Shown here in pieces: positions 8,557 through 17,819 of a stretch of 64,000 nucleotides of DNA. The notes below the pieces were generated by a model. It did not search any database. It saw only the letters and a program-made list of their open reading frames with translations, and had not been told where the DNA came from. The translations under genes and the position numbers were made by a program. Origin of the DNA: Bacillus benzoevorans (lineage in GTDB: Bacteria; Bacillota; Bacilli; Bacillales; Cytobacillaceae); contig NZ_JACHGK010000001.1 in assembly GCF_014207535.1 (NCBI RefSeq), positions 186,001-250,000 on the forward strand, written 5' to 3'. Within the stretch, counting starts at the first letter, position 1. Every line of letters starts with the position of its first letter.

Positions 8557-9891
8557 ATGATTATTCATAATGAGGAAACGTATTCGCGTAAGGAGATGGA
8601 AACGCTTCAATTAAGTCGCTTACAAAAGACGGTTGAAAGGGTCTATCATCATGTACCGTTTTATCAAAACAAATTTAAAGAAAACAATATCATACCTGAA
8701 AGCATTCAATCGATCGAGGACGTAAGAAAACTTCCATTTACAAAGAAAAAGGATTTACGCGATCACTACCCATATGGCTTGTTTGCCGTTGACATGAAGG
8801 ATATCAATCGTATTCATGCTTCATCTGGAACAAGCGGCAAACCTACAGTTGTTGCTTATACAAAAAATGATATTAAAAATTGGTCTGAAATTGTCGCACG
8901 CGCTATTTCAATTGCCGGAGGAGAACCGGATGGGATTTTTCATAATGCATACGGATACGGACTGTTTACAGGGGGTCTAGGTCTTCATTATGGTGCGGAG
9001 GAGCTTGGTATGGCAACTGTTCCAATTTCCGGGGGAAATACAGACAGACAAATTACAGTGATTGAGGATTTTCAGCCAACGGTCATTGCCGGTACACCAT
9101 CCTATGTGTTAAAAATCGCTGAGGAAATGAGCAGTCAGGGAATTGACCCGCGTAATAATTCACTTAAATATGGTATTTTTGGCGCTGAACCATGGTCAGA
9201 GGAGATGAGGAAGGTTCTAGAAGAATCCTTTGATATTAAAGCATGTGACATCTACGGCTTAAGTGAAGTTATGGGACCCGGTGTAGGGATGGAATGTCAT
9301 GAGGCGCAGGATGGATTACATATTGCAGAAGATCATTTCATCATTGAAGTGATTAATCCTGATACGTTAGAACCAGTTGCCGATGGAGAAGAAGGAGAAT
9401 TAGTCTTTACAAGCTTAACGAAGGAAGCTTTTCCTGTTATTCGTTACCGGACAGGAGACATTGCTTCTATAACAAGGGAAAAATGCAAATGCGGCAGAAC
9501 GACTGCAAGAATGTCACGTGTAAAGGGCCGTATTGATGATATGCTGATTGTCCGCGGTGTCAATGTGTTTCCTTCAGAAATCGAGCATTACTTAATTCAA
9601 ATGGATGAACTGGCGCCACATTATCAAGTTCATTTAAAACGGAAAGATAATCTGGATATTGTAGAACTTCAGGTTGAATTAAATGAAAAGATTTATCAGA
9701 AATTAAATGGAAATATGGATCATGAATCGATTAAAGGAATTAAAAAGCTGGTTCAGCATTCCATGAAAAATCATTGTTTAATCAGTATGAATGTAAATGT
9801 AATGCCGCCAAGAAGTATACCGAGGTCTGAAGGGAAAGCAATCCGGGTAGTAGATCGCAGACAAGAAACAGAGCTATTACAGAAGATTTAA
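8557..9891 (+). CDS. paaK: Phenylacetate-CoA ligase
   Basis: 444 residues of the adenylate-forming (ANL) superfamily, PaaK type. It activates phenylacetate with ATP and CoA to phenylacetyl-CoA, the entry step of the pathway. Visible motifs: HASSGTSGKPTVVAYT (P-loop-like), YGLSEVMGPGVGMEC, the core YRTGDIASIT, and VKGRIDDMLIVRGVNVFPSEIE leading into the small C-terminal domain. Length is normal for PaaK. It is the first gene of the paa island, separated from the paaABCD operon by a terminator and a transporter gene, so it may have its own promoter. Confidence 0.95.
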   Translation: MIIHNEETYSRKEMETLQLSRLQKTVERVYHHVPFYQNKFKENNIIPESIQSIEDVRKLPFTKKKDLRDHYPYGLFAVDMKDINRIHASSGTSGKPTVVAYTKNDIKNWSEIVARAISIAGGEPDGIFHNAYGYGLFTGGLGLHYGAEELGMATVPISGGNTDRQITVIEDFQPTVIAGTPSYVLKIAEEMSSQGIDPRNNSLKYGIFGAEPWSEEMRKVLEESFDIKACDIYGLSEVMGPGVGMECHEAQDGLHIAEDHFIIEVINPDTLEPVADGEEGELVFTSLTKEAFPVIRYRTGDIASITREKCKCGRTTARMSRVKGRIDDMLIVRGVNVFPSEIEHYLIQMDELAPHYQVHLKRKDNLDIVELQVELNEKIYQKLNGNMDHESIKGIKKLVQHSMKNHCLISMNVNVMPPRSIPRSEGKAIRVVDRRQETELLQKI

Positions 9892-9954
9892 CGCGTATAA
9901 ATTTCCGAATATTCAAAATACGGGGTATGTACAATTTTATTTGACATACATTTC

Positions 9955-10017
9955 AGGGCTGGTACTTTATTAGGATGCTTGTAAAAAGCGTATCTCCTAA
10001 AGTGCCATCCCTTTTTT
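9955..10017 (+). terminator. Terminator downstream of paaK
   Basis: Interrupted stem AGGG.TGG.ACTTTA..TAGGA pairing with TCCTA.AAGT.CCA.CCCT, then TTTTTT. Confidence 0.7.
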
Positions 10018-10101
10018 ACAGAGTATTAAATTTAAAAAAATACAATGGGGACCAATAAGTTTTCGATAAGAGGAGTGGTTCGATTGGATAAAGGAGGATA
10101 A

Positions 10102-11382
10102 ATGAATATTTCTAACATTCATAGAGGATGGATCGTTTTAGCGGTAACATTATTGAACGTTTTTGCCAGCCTGGGTTTAGCCCGCTTTTCCTTTGCGGTC
10201 ATTCTCCCGTTTATGAGGGACGGTTTAAATATTTCCTTTACACAGGCAGGTTTAGTAGCATCGGCTATGTTTTTTGGTTATTTGGCCAGCGCGTTCTTTA
10301 CAGGCAAGTTCATTCATCGATATAAAGAAAAGAAGGTTATCATTGCTTCTATGATTATGATAATGGCGGGAATGCTCCTGAGTGCCAGAGCTGAGCAGTT
10401 TTGGCTGGCATATCTCTCCTGTTTGATTATGGGGGCAGGGTCTGGCGCCGGCAATATTACATCATTGGGTCTGGCGGGAAAATGGTTTTCTCCTTCACAT
10501 AGGGGAAAGGCGTTAGGGATTACAAACTCTGGATCGGGATTGGGGATGGTCTTCAGTGGTTTGGTGATTCCACTAGCAATGATGCTCCATACAGAAGGGT
10601 GGAGAATCGGCTGGGGAATATTGGCCTTTTGTGTTGTCATGATCCTGCTATTAAACATTCTATTTCTTGAGGAGGATCCAAAGAAACTAAATTTAAAGCC
10701 GATCGGGATCGGAACGGAACAGAAAAGCAAGCAGCTACATAGAAATACGAGACTAATGATTGAGGATGTCTATCGAAATAAATATATTCTTTTAATCGGA
10801 ATGGTTTATTTGACCTGGGGCTTCTCCTATTTAATCTTTTCAACGTTTTTTGTGGATTTTTTAATGATAGAAGCAAATATTGAGATGCACTTGGCTGGGA
10901 GATTGTTTGCCATAGCTGGAATCAGCAGTATTGTAAGCGGCTTTATTTGGGGGAGTATTTCCGATAGAATTGGCCGCATGTTCACATTATTTCTTATTTA
11001 CATCATTCAAACGATCCTATTATTAGCATTCGCCCTTACATCAAGCTACTATCTCCTGTTAATAGAAACGATTATTTATGCGATGACGTTGTGGGCTGTT
11101 CCTACCGTCATTGTTGCAGCAATAAGTGATATTACCGTACCTGTAAAAACCCCCTTGGCGATAGGTTATATCACGCTTTTTTTTGGGATTGGCCAGTGGG
11201 TTTCACCCGTTATCACGGGCTCCATTGTAGAAAGCAGCGGTTATACAATGGCTTTCTATCTATCATCTGCTGTTTGCTTTATTGGAGGTATAGGTTGTTT
11301 CTTTTTACATCTTGCCCTTAACAGGCAAAGGAGATCACACTTGACAGGAGTCCTTCGTGAGGCGAGCAATAACGAAGGTTAA
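10102..11382 (+). CDS. MFS transporter (YbfB/YjiJ-like)
   Basis: 426 residues with about 12 hydrophobic segments. The N-terminal GWIVLAVTLLNVFASLGLARFSFAVILPFM and the loop motif GKFIHRYKEKKVI are typical of a major facilitator. The position between paaK and paaA suggests it takes up phenylacetate or exports an intermediate, but the family does not prove this. AAGGAGG lies a few bases before the ATG. About 230 nt with a weak hairpin separate it from paaA. Confidence 0.8.
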   Translation: MNISNIHRGWIVLAVTLLNVFASLGLARFSFAVILPFMRDGLNISFTQAGLVASAMFFGYLASAFFTGKFIHRYKEKKVIIASMIMIMAGMLLSARAEQFWLAYLSCLIMGAGSGAGNITSLGLAGKWFSPSHRGKALGITNSGSGLGMVFSGLVIPLAMMLHTEGWRIGWGILAFCVVMILLLNILFLEEDPKKLNLKPIGIGTEQKSKQLHRNTRLMIEDVYRNKYILLIGMVYLTWGFSYLIFSTFFVDFLMIEANIEMHLAGRLFAIAGISSIVSGFIWGSISDRIGRMFTLFLIYIIQTILLLAFALTSSYYLLLIETIIYAMTLWAVPTVIVAAISDITVPVKTPLAIGYITLFFGIGQWVSPVITGSIVESSGYTMAFYLSSAVCFIGGIGCFFLHLALNRQRRSHLTGVLREASNNEG

Positions 11383-11462
11383 GTATAACACAAAAACGAT
11401 GATTCACTTAATTACTGTTATATTTAGAATTTTACCTGTCATTCTATCAGCCCTAATATACG

Positions 11463-11489
11463 GAAAGGCAGGTAGAATAATAGCCTTTC
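11463..11489 (+). terminator. Possible weak terminator between the transporter and paaA
   Basis: GAAAGGC/GCCTTTC inverted repeat with a 13-nt loop, 80 nt after the transporter stop, without a clear T-run. Confidence 0.3.
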
Positions 11490-11530
11490 TATCATATGAA
11501 AAATAAAAATATAAAATATTCAGAAAATAG

Positions 11531-11559
11531 TTGCAATAGATATAACAGTAAACTATAAT
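11531..11559 (+). promoter_or_regulatory. Sigma-A promoter of the paaABCD operon
   Basis: TTGCAA (11531-11536), a 17-nt spacer and a consensus TATAAT (11554-11559), 55 nt before the paaA start. Confidence 0.65.
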
Positions 11560-11583
11560 AACGTTATAGAAACGTTATATAAC
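11558..11583. promoter_or_regulatory. Operator-like palindrome and repeat over the paaA transcription start
   Basis: Perfect palindrome ATAACGTTAT at 11558-11567 overlaps the -10. The half AACGTTATA is repeated at 11571-11579. A repressor bound here would block the paaA promoter. PaaX is the obvious candidate, but this is inferred. Confidence 0.45.
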
Positions 11584-11613
11584 ATATTTAAATTAATTAA
11601 GGAGGCAGCATAA

Positions 11614-12573
11614 ATGGTAAATATCGCGCCAAAGGTAGAAGAGACTGAAAAATTAGAGGCTTTCATGAAGCGAATTGAAGCTGGGGATAAAATTGAAGCA
11701 GATGACTGGATGCCGGAGGAATATCGGAACGCTTTAATTAAATTAATTTCCATGCATGGAATAAGCGAAATCATGGGGGCTTTTCCGGAAAAGGAATGGG
11801 TTCCGAAAGCGCCTTCGCTATACCGAAAGCTTGGGATTATGGCAAAGGTTCAGGATGAAATGGGTCATGGTCAATTATTATTACGTGTTGCAGAGGACTT
11901 ATTAAAGCCATACGGAAAAAATCGCGGAGATTTGATGGAAGATTTGTTTAACGGCGATTTAAAATTCCACAACGTTTTCCATATGGCAACGAAATCCTGG
12001 GGGGATGCAGGGTTAATTGGCTGGCTCGTCGATGGAGCTGCCATAATTACACAATCTAATATGCTGGGAACTTCTTATGGACCTTATGGAAGGGCCCTGC
12101 AGCGTATATGTGCAGAAGAAGTTTTTCATGCGCAGCACGGTGAAGCGATTATTTTAGCACTTGCTGAGGGAACAGAAGAACAAAAGGCAATGATTCAAGA
12201 TGCGCTGAACCGCTGGTGGCCTGCACTCTTAATGTTCTTTGGACCGGCAAGCAGCGAAACGACAGGTTCCTCCAAACAGGATGTAACGATTAAGTACAAG
12301 ATTCGCCCAAGAACAAATGAAGAGCTGAGACAACTATATTTTACAAAATATATTCCTCGGATTAAATCACTGGGAATAACCATTCCGGATCCAACTCTTC
12401 ATTACGATGAAGAAAAGCAAGTCTGGGTCTACCAGCAGCCGGATTGGAATGAGTTTAAGCAAATTGTTTCAAATAAGGGACCTCGCTCACAGGCAAGATT
12501 AAAGCTGCGTCGTACATCTTATCTGAAAAATGCATGGGTTCGTGAAGCGTTAGCCGCTGGCAATGAAGCGTAA
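11614..12573 (+). CDS. paaA: Phenylacetyl-CoA epoxidase subunit A (catalytic)
   Basis: 319 residues. PaaA is the di-iron subunit of the multicomponent monooxygenase that makes ring-1,2-epoxyphenylacetyl-CoA from phenylacetyl-CoA and O2 in the cytoplasm. Expected iron ligands are visible in two helix pairs: an early Glu near 52, Glu82 and His85 in QDEMGHGQ, then Glu169 and His172 in AEEVFHAQHGEA. RBS AAGGAGGCAG is strong. First gene of the tight paaABCD operon behind a near-consensus promoter. Confidence 0.95.
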   Translation: MVNIAPKVEETEKLEAFMKRIEAGDKIEADDWMPEEYRNALIKLISMHGISEIMGAFPEKEWVPKAPSLYRKLGIMAKVQDEMGHGQLLLRVAEDLLKPYGKNRGDLMEDLFNGDLKFHNVFHMATKSWGDAGLIGWLVDGAAIITQSNMLGTSYGPYGRALQRICAEEVFHAQHGEAIILALAEGTEEQKAMIQDALNRWWPALLMFFGPASSETTGSSKQDVTIKYKIRPRTNEELRQLYFTKYIPRIKSLGITIPDPTLHYDEEKQVWVYQQPDWNEFKQIVSNKGPRSQARLKLRRTSYLKNAWVREALAAGNEA

Positions 12574-12593
12574 AGAAAGGGGAATAAATACTA

Positions 12594-12941
12594 ATGGAAA
12601 ATAAAAAAGAATTTTATCAAGAATTTGAGGTATTCAGCAGAAGAACAGCAACAGCTGCTCTGCAGCATCAATTCAGCCTGCTTGCACCAAATGAAGAGAT
12701 CGCCCTTGTGATGGCACAAGAAAATTTCATGAGAAGAGAGCCGGTAGCAGATATTTGGGTGGTAAATAGAGAGAATATTCGTAAAACCGGGGCGGAAGAA
12801 AGAAACGTTTTAAAACGCCTGGATAATAAAGATTACCGGACAACAAAAGGGTATGGTTATTTAAAGAAAATCTGGCGTGAGCACGAGCAAAAAATGTTTG
12901 ATGAAAAAGAAATTATCTCATGGGGGGAGACAAGCAAATGA
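12594..12941 (+). CDS. paaB: Phenylacetyl-CoA epoxidase subunit B
   Basis: 115 residues. PaaB is the small structural subunit bridging the PaaA/PaaC heterodimers. The family signature is clear: EFEVFSRRTATAALQHQFSLLAPNEEIALVMAQENFMRREP, then WVVNRENI. It starts 20 nt after paaA (RBS AAAGGGGAA) and its stop overlaps the paaC start as ATGA, indicating translational coupling. Confidence 0.95.
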   Translation: MENKKEFYQEFEVFSRRTATAALQHQFSLLAPNEEIALVMAQENFMRREPVADIWVVNRENIRKTGAEERNVLKRLDNKDYRTTKGYGYLKKIWREHEQKMFDEKEIISWGETSK

Positions 12942-13771
12942 GCGAGGCGGCAGTAAAAGTGGTAAATAGTGATGTTATTGAGAATCCAGCAAACAAAGAA
13001 GCACTGATTCAATTATTATTTCAGCTTGCAGATGATGAATTTCTTTATTCCTACCGCGGTTCAGAGTGGCTTGGTCTTGCACCGCATATCGAAGAAGATG
13101 TAGCGTTTTCCTCCATCAGCCAGGACAGTATGGGACATGCTGCTTTGTATTATCAGCTCCTTGAAAACCTTAGTGCCGGCAAGGCGGATGATTTAGCTCA
13201 CGGGCGTCCGGCACAAGAAAGAAAGAATTGTATTTTAGTAGAAAGAGTAAACGGACCTGGATACTATATGGAAGATCCCGATTATGATTGGGCATATGCC
13301 GTCGTACGCAATTACTTATATTCTCTAGCAAAAAAAGTGAAAATTCAATCTTTAAAACAAAGCTCCTATCAGCCGCTTGCAGATGCAGCAGTTAAAGTTG
13401 ATACAGAACTATTCTATCATTTAATGCATTGGAAAACTTGGTTTGTACAGCTATTTAGTTCTACTGAAAAAGCAAAGGAACATATGAATGCCGCATTTAT
13501 CAAAGTGATGAATGATTTTCATGATGTATTTTCGTTTGGAGAGTACAACGAAAAAATTCAGGAGTGCGGATTTATAGATGCAGAAAGCGTCTTGAAAGCT
13601 AAATGGGAAGAGTTGTTAGTTCCTGTATTAGAGAGTCTTGGCTTAATCCTCCCGCAGGCAGCCAGCGGCGTAGTCATGAACGGCAGAAATGGTGAGCACA
13701 CAAAAGAGCTTGAAGAGGCGCTTTCAGTACTAAGCGAAGTGTATAACACCGATCCAAATGTTCCTTGGTAA
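12938..13771 (+). CDS. paaC: Phenylacetyl-CoA epoxidase subunit C
   Basis: 277 residues, PaaC type: a ferritin-like helical protein that pairs with PaaA but does not hold the catalytic iron. The N-terminal LLFQLADDEFLYSYRGSEWLGLAPHIEEDVAFSSISQDSMGH is the family hallmark. The ATG at 12938 is preferred because GGGGGAGA lies 7 nt upstream and the start overlaps the paaB stop; the upstream in-frame ATG at 12920 precedes the RBS. Confidence 0.95.
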   Translation: MSEAAVKVVNSDVIENPANKEALIQLLFQLADDEFLYSYRGSEWLGLAPHIEEDVAFSSISQDSMGHAALYYQLLENLSAGKADDLAHGRPAQERKNCILVERVNGPGYYMEDPDYDWAYAVVRNYLYSLAKKVKIQSLKQSSYQPLADAAVKVDTELFYHLMHWKTWFVQLFSSTEKAKEHMNAAFIKVMNDFHDVFSFGEYNEKIQECGFIDAESVLKAKWEELLVPVLESLGLILPQAASGVVMNGRNGEHTKELEEALSVLSEVYNTDPNVPW

Positions 13772-13800
13772 TAAGATAAGAAGAAAAGAGGTGTCAAACG

Positions 13801-14301
13801 ATGCATGCACCGACTCAAATCACAGAAAAAGATATTCTAATTGTTTTAGAAAAAGTAAAAGATCCGGAAATCGATACAGTCAGCATTCTTGACCTTGGAA
13901 TGGTTGAAAACATTATGATTCAAGATAACAAGGTGAAGATTGAAGTATTGCCGACTTTTATCGGCTGTCCAGCTCTGGAGATTATCCGCGGCAACATTAT
14001 GAAAGCCGTGAATGAATTGGAGGAGGTAGAGGAAACGGTGGTGGAATTTATCCACACGCCTCCCTATACCTCCGATCGGATTACGGAAAAGGGCTTGCAG
14101 GGGCTGAAGGCATTTGGCATTGCCCCGCCGCCTGAGTTTGTAAGCGACGATGGTTCCTGGCATGTTGACTGCCCGTATTGCGGCTCAACCTATGTCACAT
14201 TAGATAATATTTTTGGACCCACAGCCTGCAGAAGCATCCTCTACTGCAAAAGCTGCAAAAATCCATTTGAAGCAATGAAGCTTATTTCAACTACGATATG
14301 A
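13801..14301 (+). CDS. paaD: Phenylacetate degradation protein D (Fe-S assembly factor, MIP18 family)
   Basis: 166 residues. The N-terminal DUF59/MIP18 domain contains VKDPEIDTVSILDLGMV and a Cys56 in TFIGCPALE. The C-terminal zinc-ribbon-like part has Cys124, Cys127, Cys143, Cys149 and Cys152. PaaD is thought to help assemble the Fe or Fe-S centre of the epoxidase or its reductase. It lies 29 nt after paaC with RBS AAAGAGGTG. The usual next gene, paaE, is not present here. Confidence 0.92.
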   Translation: MHAPTQITEKDILIVLEKVKDPEIDTVSILDLGMVENIMIQDNKVKIEVLPTFIGCPALEIIRGNIMKAVNELEEVEETVVEFIHTPPYTSDRITEKGLQGLKAFGIAPPPEFVSDDGSWHVDCPYCGSTYVTLDNIFGPTACRSILYCKSCKNPFEAMKLISTTI

Positions 14302-14316
14302 AAAGAGGTTACTACA

Positions 14317-14622
14317 TTGGTTAAATTAATGGCATTTTATAAACAGCCGGAAAATAAAGAAGCATTTGATGAGCACTATTTTAATGTCCATGTTCCCATT
14401 ACAGAGAAAATTCCAGGTCTGCGAAAAATGAAAGTAACAAAGGGTACGGGTTCTCCAATGGGCGGCGAGGCAAAGTATTATTTAGTCTGTGAAATGTATT
14501 ATGACAACATGGAGGCATTACAAGCAGGTATGAAATCCCCGGAAGGAAAAGCTTCTGGCAAGGATGTTATGAGCTTTGCCGGCAATATTGTGTCCTTTAT
14601 GATTGGCGAGGACCACGAATGA
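14317..14622 (+). CDS. EthD family protein
   Basis: 101 residues with the EthD (dimeric alpha-beta barrel) pattern: VKLMAFYKQPENKEAFDEHYFNVHVP at the start, then MYYDNMEALQAGMKSPEG. The start is TTG at 14317; AAAGAGGT lies 7 nt upstream, and the family's usual first residues (MVKL) begin exactly there, so the later ATG is unlikely. EthD-like genes accompany paa genes in Gram-positive bacteria. The role is unknown; ring-intermediate handling or electron-transfer help is possible. The stop overlaps the next start. Confidence 0.8.
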   Translation: MVKLMAFYKQPENKEAFDEHYFNVHVPITEKIPGLRKMKVTKGTGSPMGGEAKYYLVCEMYYDNMEALQAGMKSPEGKASGKDVMSFAGNIVSFMIGEDHE

Positions 14623-15395
14623 GTTCCTTTGAGTTTATCGAAGTGTCCATTGATGAGGGTGTAGGAATTATTGAATTAAACCGCCCGAAGCAATTAAATG
14701 CGTTAAATCGAAGCATGGTTAGAGAAATTGTGACGGCATTGGAACAATTGGATGGGAATGAAGCGGCAGCCGCTATTCTGATAACTGGGAAGGGACACTC
14801 CTTTTCAGCCGGAGCAGATATTGATGAAATGGCAAATAACAGCCCGATTCAATTGGAATTAATCAATCAATTTGCGGATTGGGATCGTATTTCCCTCATA
14901 AAAAAACCAATTATTGGCGCCGTTAAAGGTTTTGTGTTTGGCGGAGGATTTGAGTTGGCATTGAGTTGTGATGTATTGATTGCAGCAAGCGGGACACAAT
15001 TCTCCTTTCCAGAAGTCAATCTCGGTGTCATGCCGGGTGCAGGTGGAACGCAGCGCCTGACTAAGATCGTCGGAAGGGTCAAAGCACTTGAATGGGTTTG
15101 GACCGGAGAGCGCATCTCTGCTGAAACAGCACTTGCACATGGCATGATCAATCGAATTGTATCAGAAGAGTTATTAATGGAAGAAACGAAAAAGTTTGCG
15201 AAAAAGCTGGCTAAGAAGCCGCCATTAGCATTAAGGCTGATTAAAGACTCGATCAATAAAGCCGTTGATTATTCCCTATATGAAGGAATGCAGTATGAAC
15301 GGAAAAACTTCTATTTATTATTTGCTTCCCAGGATCAAAAAGAGGGGATGCAGGCCTTTATCGAAAAAAGAAAAGCACAATTCAAAGGAATATAA
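14619..15395 (+). CDS. paaF: Enoyl-CoA hydratase (PaaF-like crotonase)
   Basis: 258 residues, crotonase fold. Both catalytic glutamates of a hydratase are present: Glu112 in GGGFELA and Glu132 in SFPEVNLGVMPGAGGTQRL. By analogy with PaaF it would hydrate 2,3-dehydroadipyl-CoA. A second true hydratase lies at 19955, so which one does the PaaF step is uncertain. It overlaps the EthD gene by 4 nt (ATGA). Confidence 0.8.
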   Translation: MSSFEFIEVSIDEGVGIIELNRPKQLNALNRSMVREIVTALEQLDGNEAAAAILITGKGHSFSAGADIDEMANNSPIQLELINQFADWDRISLIKKPIIGAVKGFVFGGGFELALSCDVLIAASGTQFSFPEVNLGVMPGAGGTQRLTKIVGRVKALEWVWTGERISAETALAHGMINRIVSEELLMEETKKFAKKLAKKPPLALRLIKDSINKAVDYSLYEGMQYERKNFYLLFASQDQKEGMQAFIEKRKAQFKGI

Positions 15396-15409
15396 GGCGG
15401 TGCAGCAAT

Positions 15410-16183
15410 ATGTATGAAACAATACAATACAACATTGAAAATGGAGTAGCAACGATCGAATTAAATCGTCCTGATAAATTAAACGCCTTTAACTCCATCA
15501 TGATTCGTGAAATGACAGTGGCATTAAAGGAGGCAAATAAAGATCCAGAGGTACGATGCCTGATGATCACCGGTGCTGGACGCGGATTTTGCTCCGGGCA
15601 GGATTTAGCGGATGTGAATGAAGAAATGGATCTTGGAGAAGTACTTCGCACACAGTATACTCCAATGGTGAAACAGCTTCGGGCAATCGAAAAGCCAATT
15701 GTTGCTGCTGTGAACGGAGTGGCCGCAGGTGCTGGATTCAGTCTTGCTCTTGCTTGTGACTTTCGTATTGCAACAGAAAATGCCAGCTTTGTCAATGCAT
15801 TTATCCATGTCGGCTTAATTCCGGATGCAGGGAATCTCTATTATTTGCAAAATCTTATTGGTTATGCAAAAACGGCTGAACTTTCGATTCTGGGTGAGAA
15901 GATTTCATCAGAGAAAGCGCTGGAATTGGGAGTAGTAACAAAGGTTTTTCCGGCAGAAACCTGGAGAGAAGAAGTGGTTAAGTTTTCGGAATATTTGGCG
16001 AATATGCCTACAAAAGCCATTGGTCTAATTAAAAGAAATCTAAAACTAGCAAATGACCTATCATTTGATGATTATTTAGAAAAAGAAGCAGAAGGCCAGC
16101 AAATTGCCGGCTCCACAAGAGATCATCATGAAGGTGTCCAAGCCTTTATTGAAAAAAGAAAACCTGTTTTCAGCGGGAAATAA
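15410..16183 (+). CDS. paaG: Ring-1,2-epoxyphenylacetyl-CoA isomerase
   Basis: 257 residues, crotonase family, PaaG type. The hydratase glutamates are replaced: the first region reads AGAGFSLA, and the acid is Asp139 in HVGLIPDAGNLYYL, as expected for PaaG isomerases. PaaG converts the epoxide to oxepin-CoA and later shifts a double bond. GRGFCSGQDL is a further PaaG-like motif. It lies 14 nt after the hydratase gene. Confidence 0.9.
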   Translation: MYETIQYNIENGVATIELNRPDKLNAFNSIMIREMTVALKEANKDPEVRCLMITGAGRGFCSGQDLADVNEEMDLGEVLRTQYTPMVKQLRAIEKPIVAAVNGVAAGAGFSLALACDFRIATENASFVNAFIHVGLIPDAGNLYYLQNLIGYAKTAELSILGEKISSEKALELGVVTKVFPAETWREEVVKFSEYLANMPTKAIGLIKRNLKLANDLSFDDYLEKEAEGQQIAGSTRDHHEGVQAFIEKRKPVFSGK

Positions 16184-16210
16184 ACCGAACATCAAAGGAG
16201 AGAAAGTAAT

Positions 16211-17728
16211 ATGTCAACCATACAACAATCTGCAGCAGAAAAGCCATCCGTAAAACGTGATTTCTATCATTTGATCATAAATGGTGAAAAAGTAGAAAGC
16301 AGCAATGGCGGAACGATTAAAACTTATAATCCGGCAACAGGAGAATTAGTTGCGAATGTTGCTAAAGCGACAAAAGAAGATGCGGAAAATGCCGTACAGG
16401 CTGCACGCCAGGCTTTTGATCACGGTAAATGGAGGAAATATCCGGTTAACAAGCGCTCCCGTGTCTTAAATAAAATTGCTTCTATTATGCGGTCCCGCTT
16501 CAATGAATTGGTAGAATTAGAGATTTTAGATACAGGTAAATCGCTGTCAACGGCACAGGGGCAGGTAAATCAGGCGATTGAAGATTTCGAATTTTATGCA
16601 GGTGCCATCGTATCACATGGCGGTCGGGTCAATGCTCTGCCGGGTCAATTCCATAACTATACAGAGAAAGAACCGGTTGGTGTTTGTGCACAGATTATTC
16701 CTTGGAACTATCCATTAATGATGGCTGCTTGGAAAATTGCCCCAGCTATTGCTGTAGGCTGCTCAATTATTGTAAAACCAGCGTCCTTAACACCGCTTAC
16801 AGCGATAGTGTTAGGTGAAATTTGCCTTGAGGCAGGGGTCCCAGCGGGTGTGGTCAATATTGTTCCTGGTTCTGGCTCTGAAGTTGGAAATTATTTAGTA
16901 GAACATGAATTAGTAGATAAAGTAGCTTTTACAGGTTCTACGCCAATTGGAAAAAATATTATGGCAAGAGCTTCACAAACATTAAAACGTGTGACATTAG
17001 AGCTTGGCGGCAAATCTCCTAATATCGTTTTTGCAGATTGTGATATGGAAGCAGCGGTAGCCGGTTCATTATACGGCATTTTCTATAACACAGGGCAATC
17101 TTGTGAGGCCCGTTCCCGTTTATATGTTCATGAAGATATTTATGATGAGTTCGTCAACAAATTTGTCGAGAAAACAAAGCAATTAAGATTAGGAAATCCT
17201 TTTGATGAGGGAACACAAGTTGGATCGATTATTGACCAAAATCAATTGGATGTCATTGATGGATTCGTTCAGTCTGCAATTACAGATGGCGCGGATATTT
17301 TAGCAGGTGGAAAAGCAGCGGTAGTTGCAGGGTTTGAAAACGGCTATTGGTACGAGCCAACAGTTATTGCGAATGTAAATCATGACATGAAAGTCGTTAA
17401 AGAAGAAATCTTTGGTCCGGTTGTTGTCATCATGAAGTTTAAGGATGAGAAGGAAGCAGTCAAACTGGCAAATGATACTGAATTTGGTTTAGGATCGGCC
17501 ATTTGGACAAAAGACGGAGCACGTGCAACTCGCGTAGCGAATCAAATTCAAGCAGGTATTGTGATGGTGAACTGCCCATTCTCAGCAATGCCGGGAACAC
17601 CGTTTGGCGGATACAAGCAATCAGGCTTTGGACGCGAGCTTTGTATTGAAACACTTGATTTGTACACAGAGACAAAAAGTATTGTTTCCTACTATGGCAG
17701 CCATCCGCTAAATCCATTAGGTGTTTAA
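16211..17728 (+). CDS. NAD(P)-dependent aldehyde dehydrogenase
   Basis: 505 residues with the standard ALDH active site: Asn166 in IPWNYP, Lys189 in IIVKPAS, Glu264 in LELGGKSP and the nucleophile Cys298 in NTGQSCEARS. It resembles betaine/phenylacetaldehyde-type ALDHs and lacks the C-terminal MaoC hydratase domain of E. coli PaaZ (about 680 residues). Either it oxidises phenylacetaldehyde to phenylacetate, feeding the pathway, or it replaces the PaaZ dehydrogenase step. The sequence cannot decide. It is in the run of paa genes, 28 nt after paaG. Confidence 0.85.
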   Translation: MSTIQQSAAEKPSVKRDFYHLIINGEKVESSNGGTIKTYNPATGELVANVAKATKEDAENAVQAARQAFDHGKWRKYPVNKRSRVLNKIASIMRSRFNELVELEILDTGKSLSTAQGQVNQAIEDFEFYAGAIVSHGGRVNALPGQFHNYTEKEPVGVCAQIIPWNYPLMMAAWKIAPAIAVGCSIIVKPASLTPLTAIVLGEICLEAGVPAGVVNIVPGSGSEVGNYLVEHELVDKVAFTGSTPIGKNIMARASQTLKRVTLELGGKSPNIVFADCDMEAAVAGSLYGIFYNTGQSCEARSRLYVHEDIYDEFVNKFVEKTKQLRLGNPFDEGTQVGSIIDQNQLDVIDGFVQSAITDGADILAGGKAAVVAGFENGYWYEPTVIANVNHDMKVVKEEIFGPVVVIMKFKDEKEAVKLANDTEFGLGSAIWTKDGARATRVANQIQAGIVMVNCPFSAMPGTPFGGYKQSGFGRELCIETLDLYTETKSIVSYYGSHPLNPLGV

Positions 17729-17747
17729 TTCAAAACCAATCATTTCT

Positions 17748-17786
17748 GAGTACGAATTGTCTGATACTACGGGCAGATTCGTACTC
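17748..17786. other. Intra-operon hairpin upstream of paaH
   Basis: Ten-base perfect arms GAGTACGAAT and ATTCGTACTC with a 19-nt loop, no T-run. It may act as an RNA stability or processing element between the aldehyde dehydrogenase and paaH. Confidence 0.45.
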
Positions 17787-17819
17787 TATATACATACATG
17801 ATAAAAGGAGAGTTGAGAA

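Noticed and set aside
15382..15795. 137-codon antisense frame over paaG
   Set aside because: Shadow of the paaG codon pattern; no RBS and low-complexity composition.
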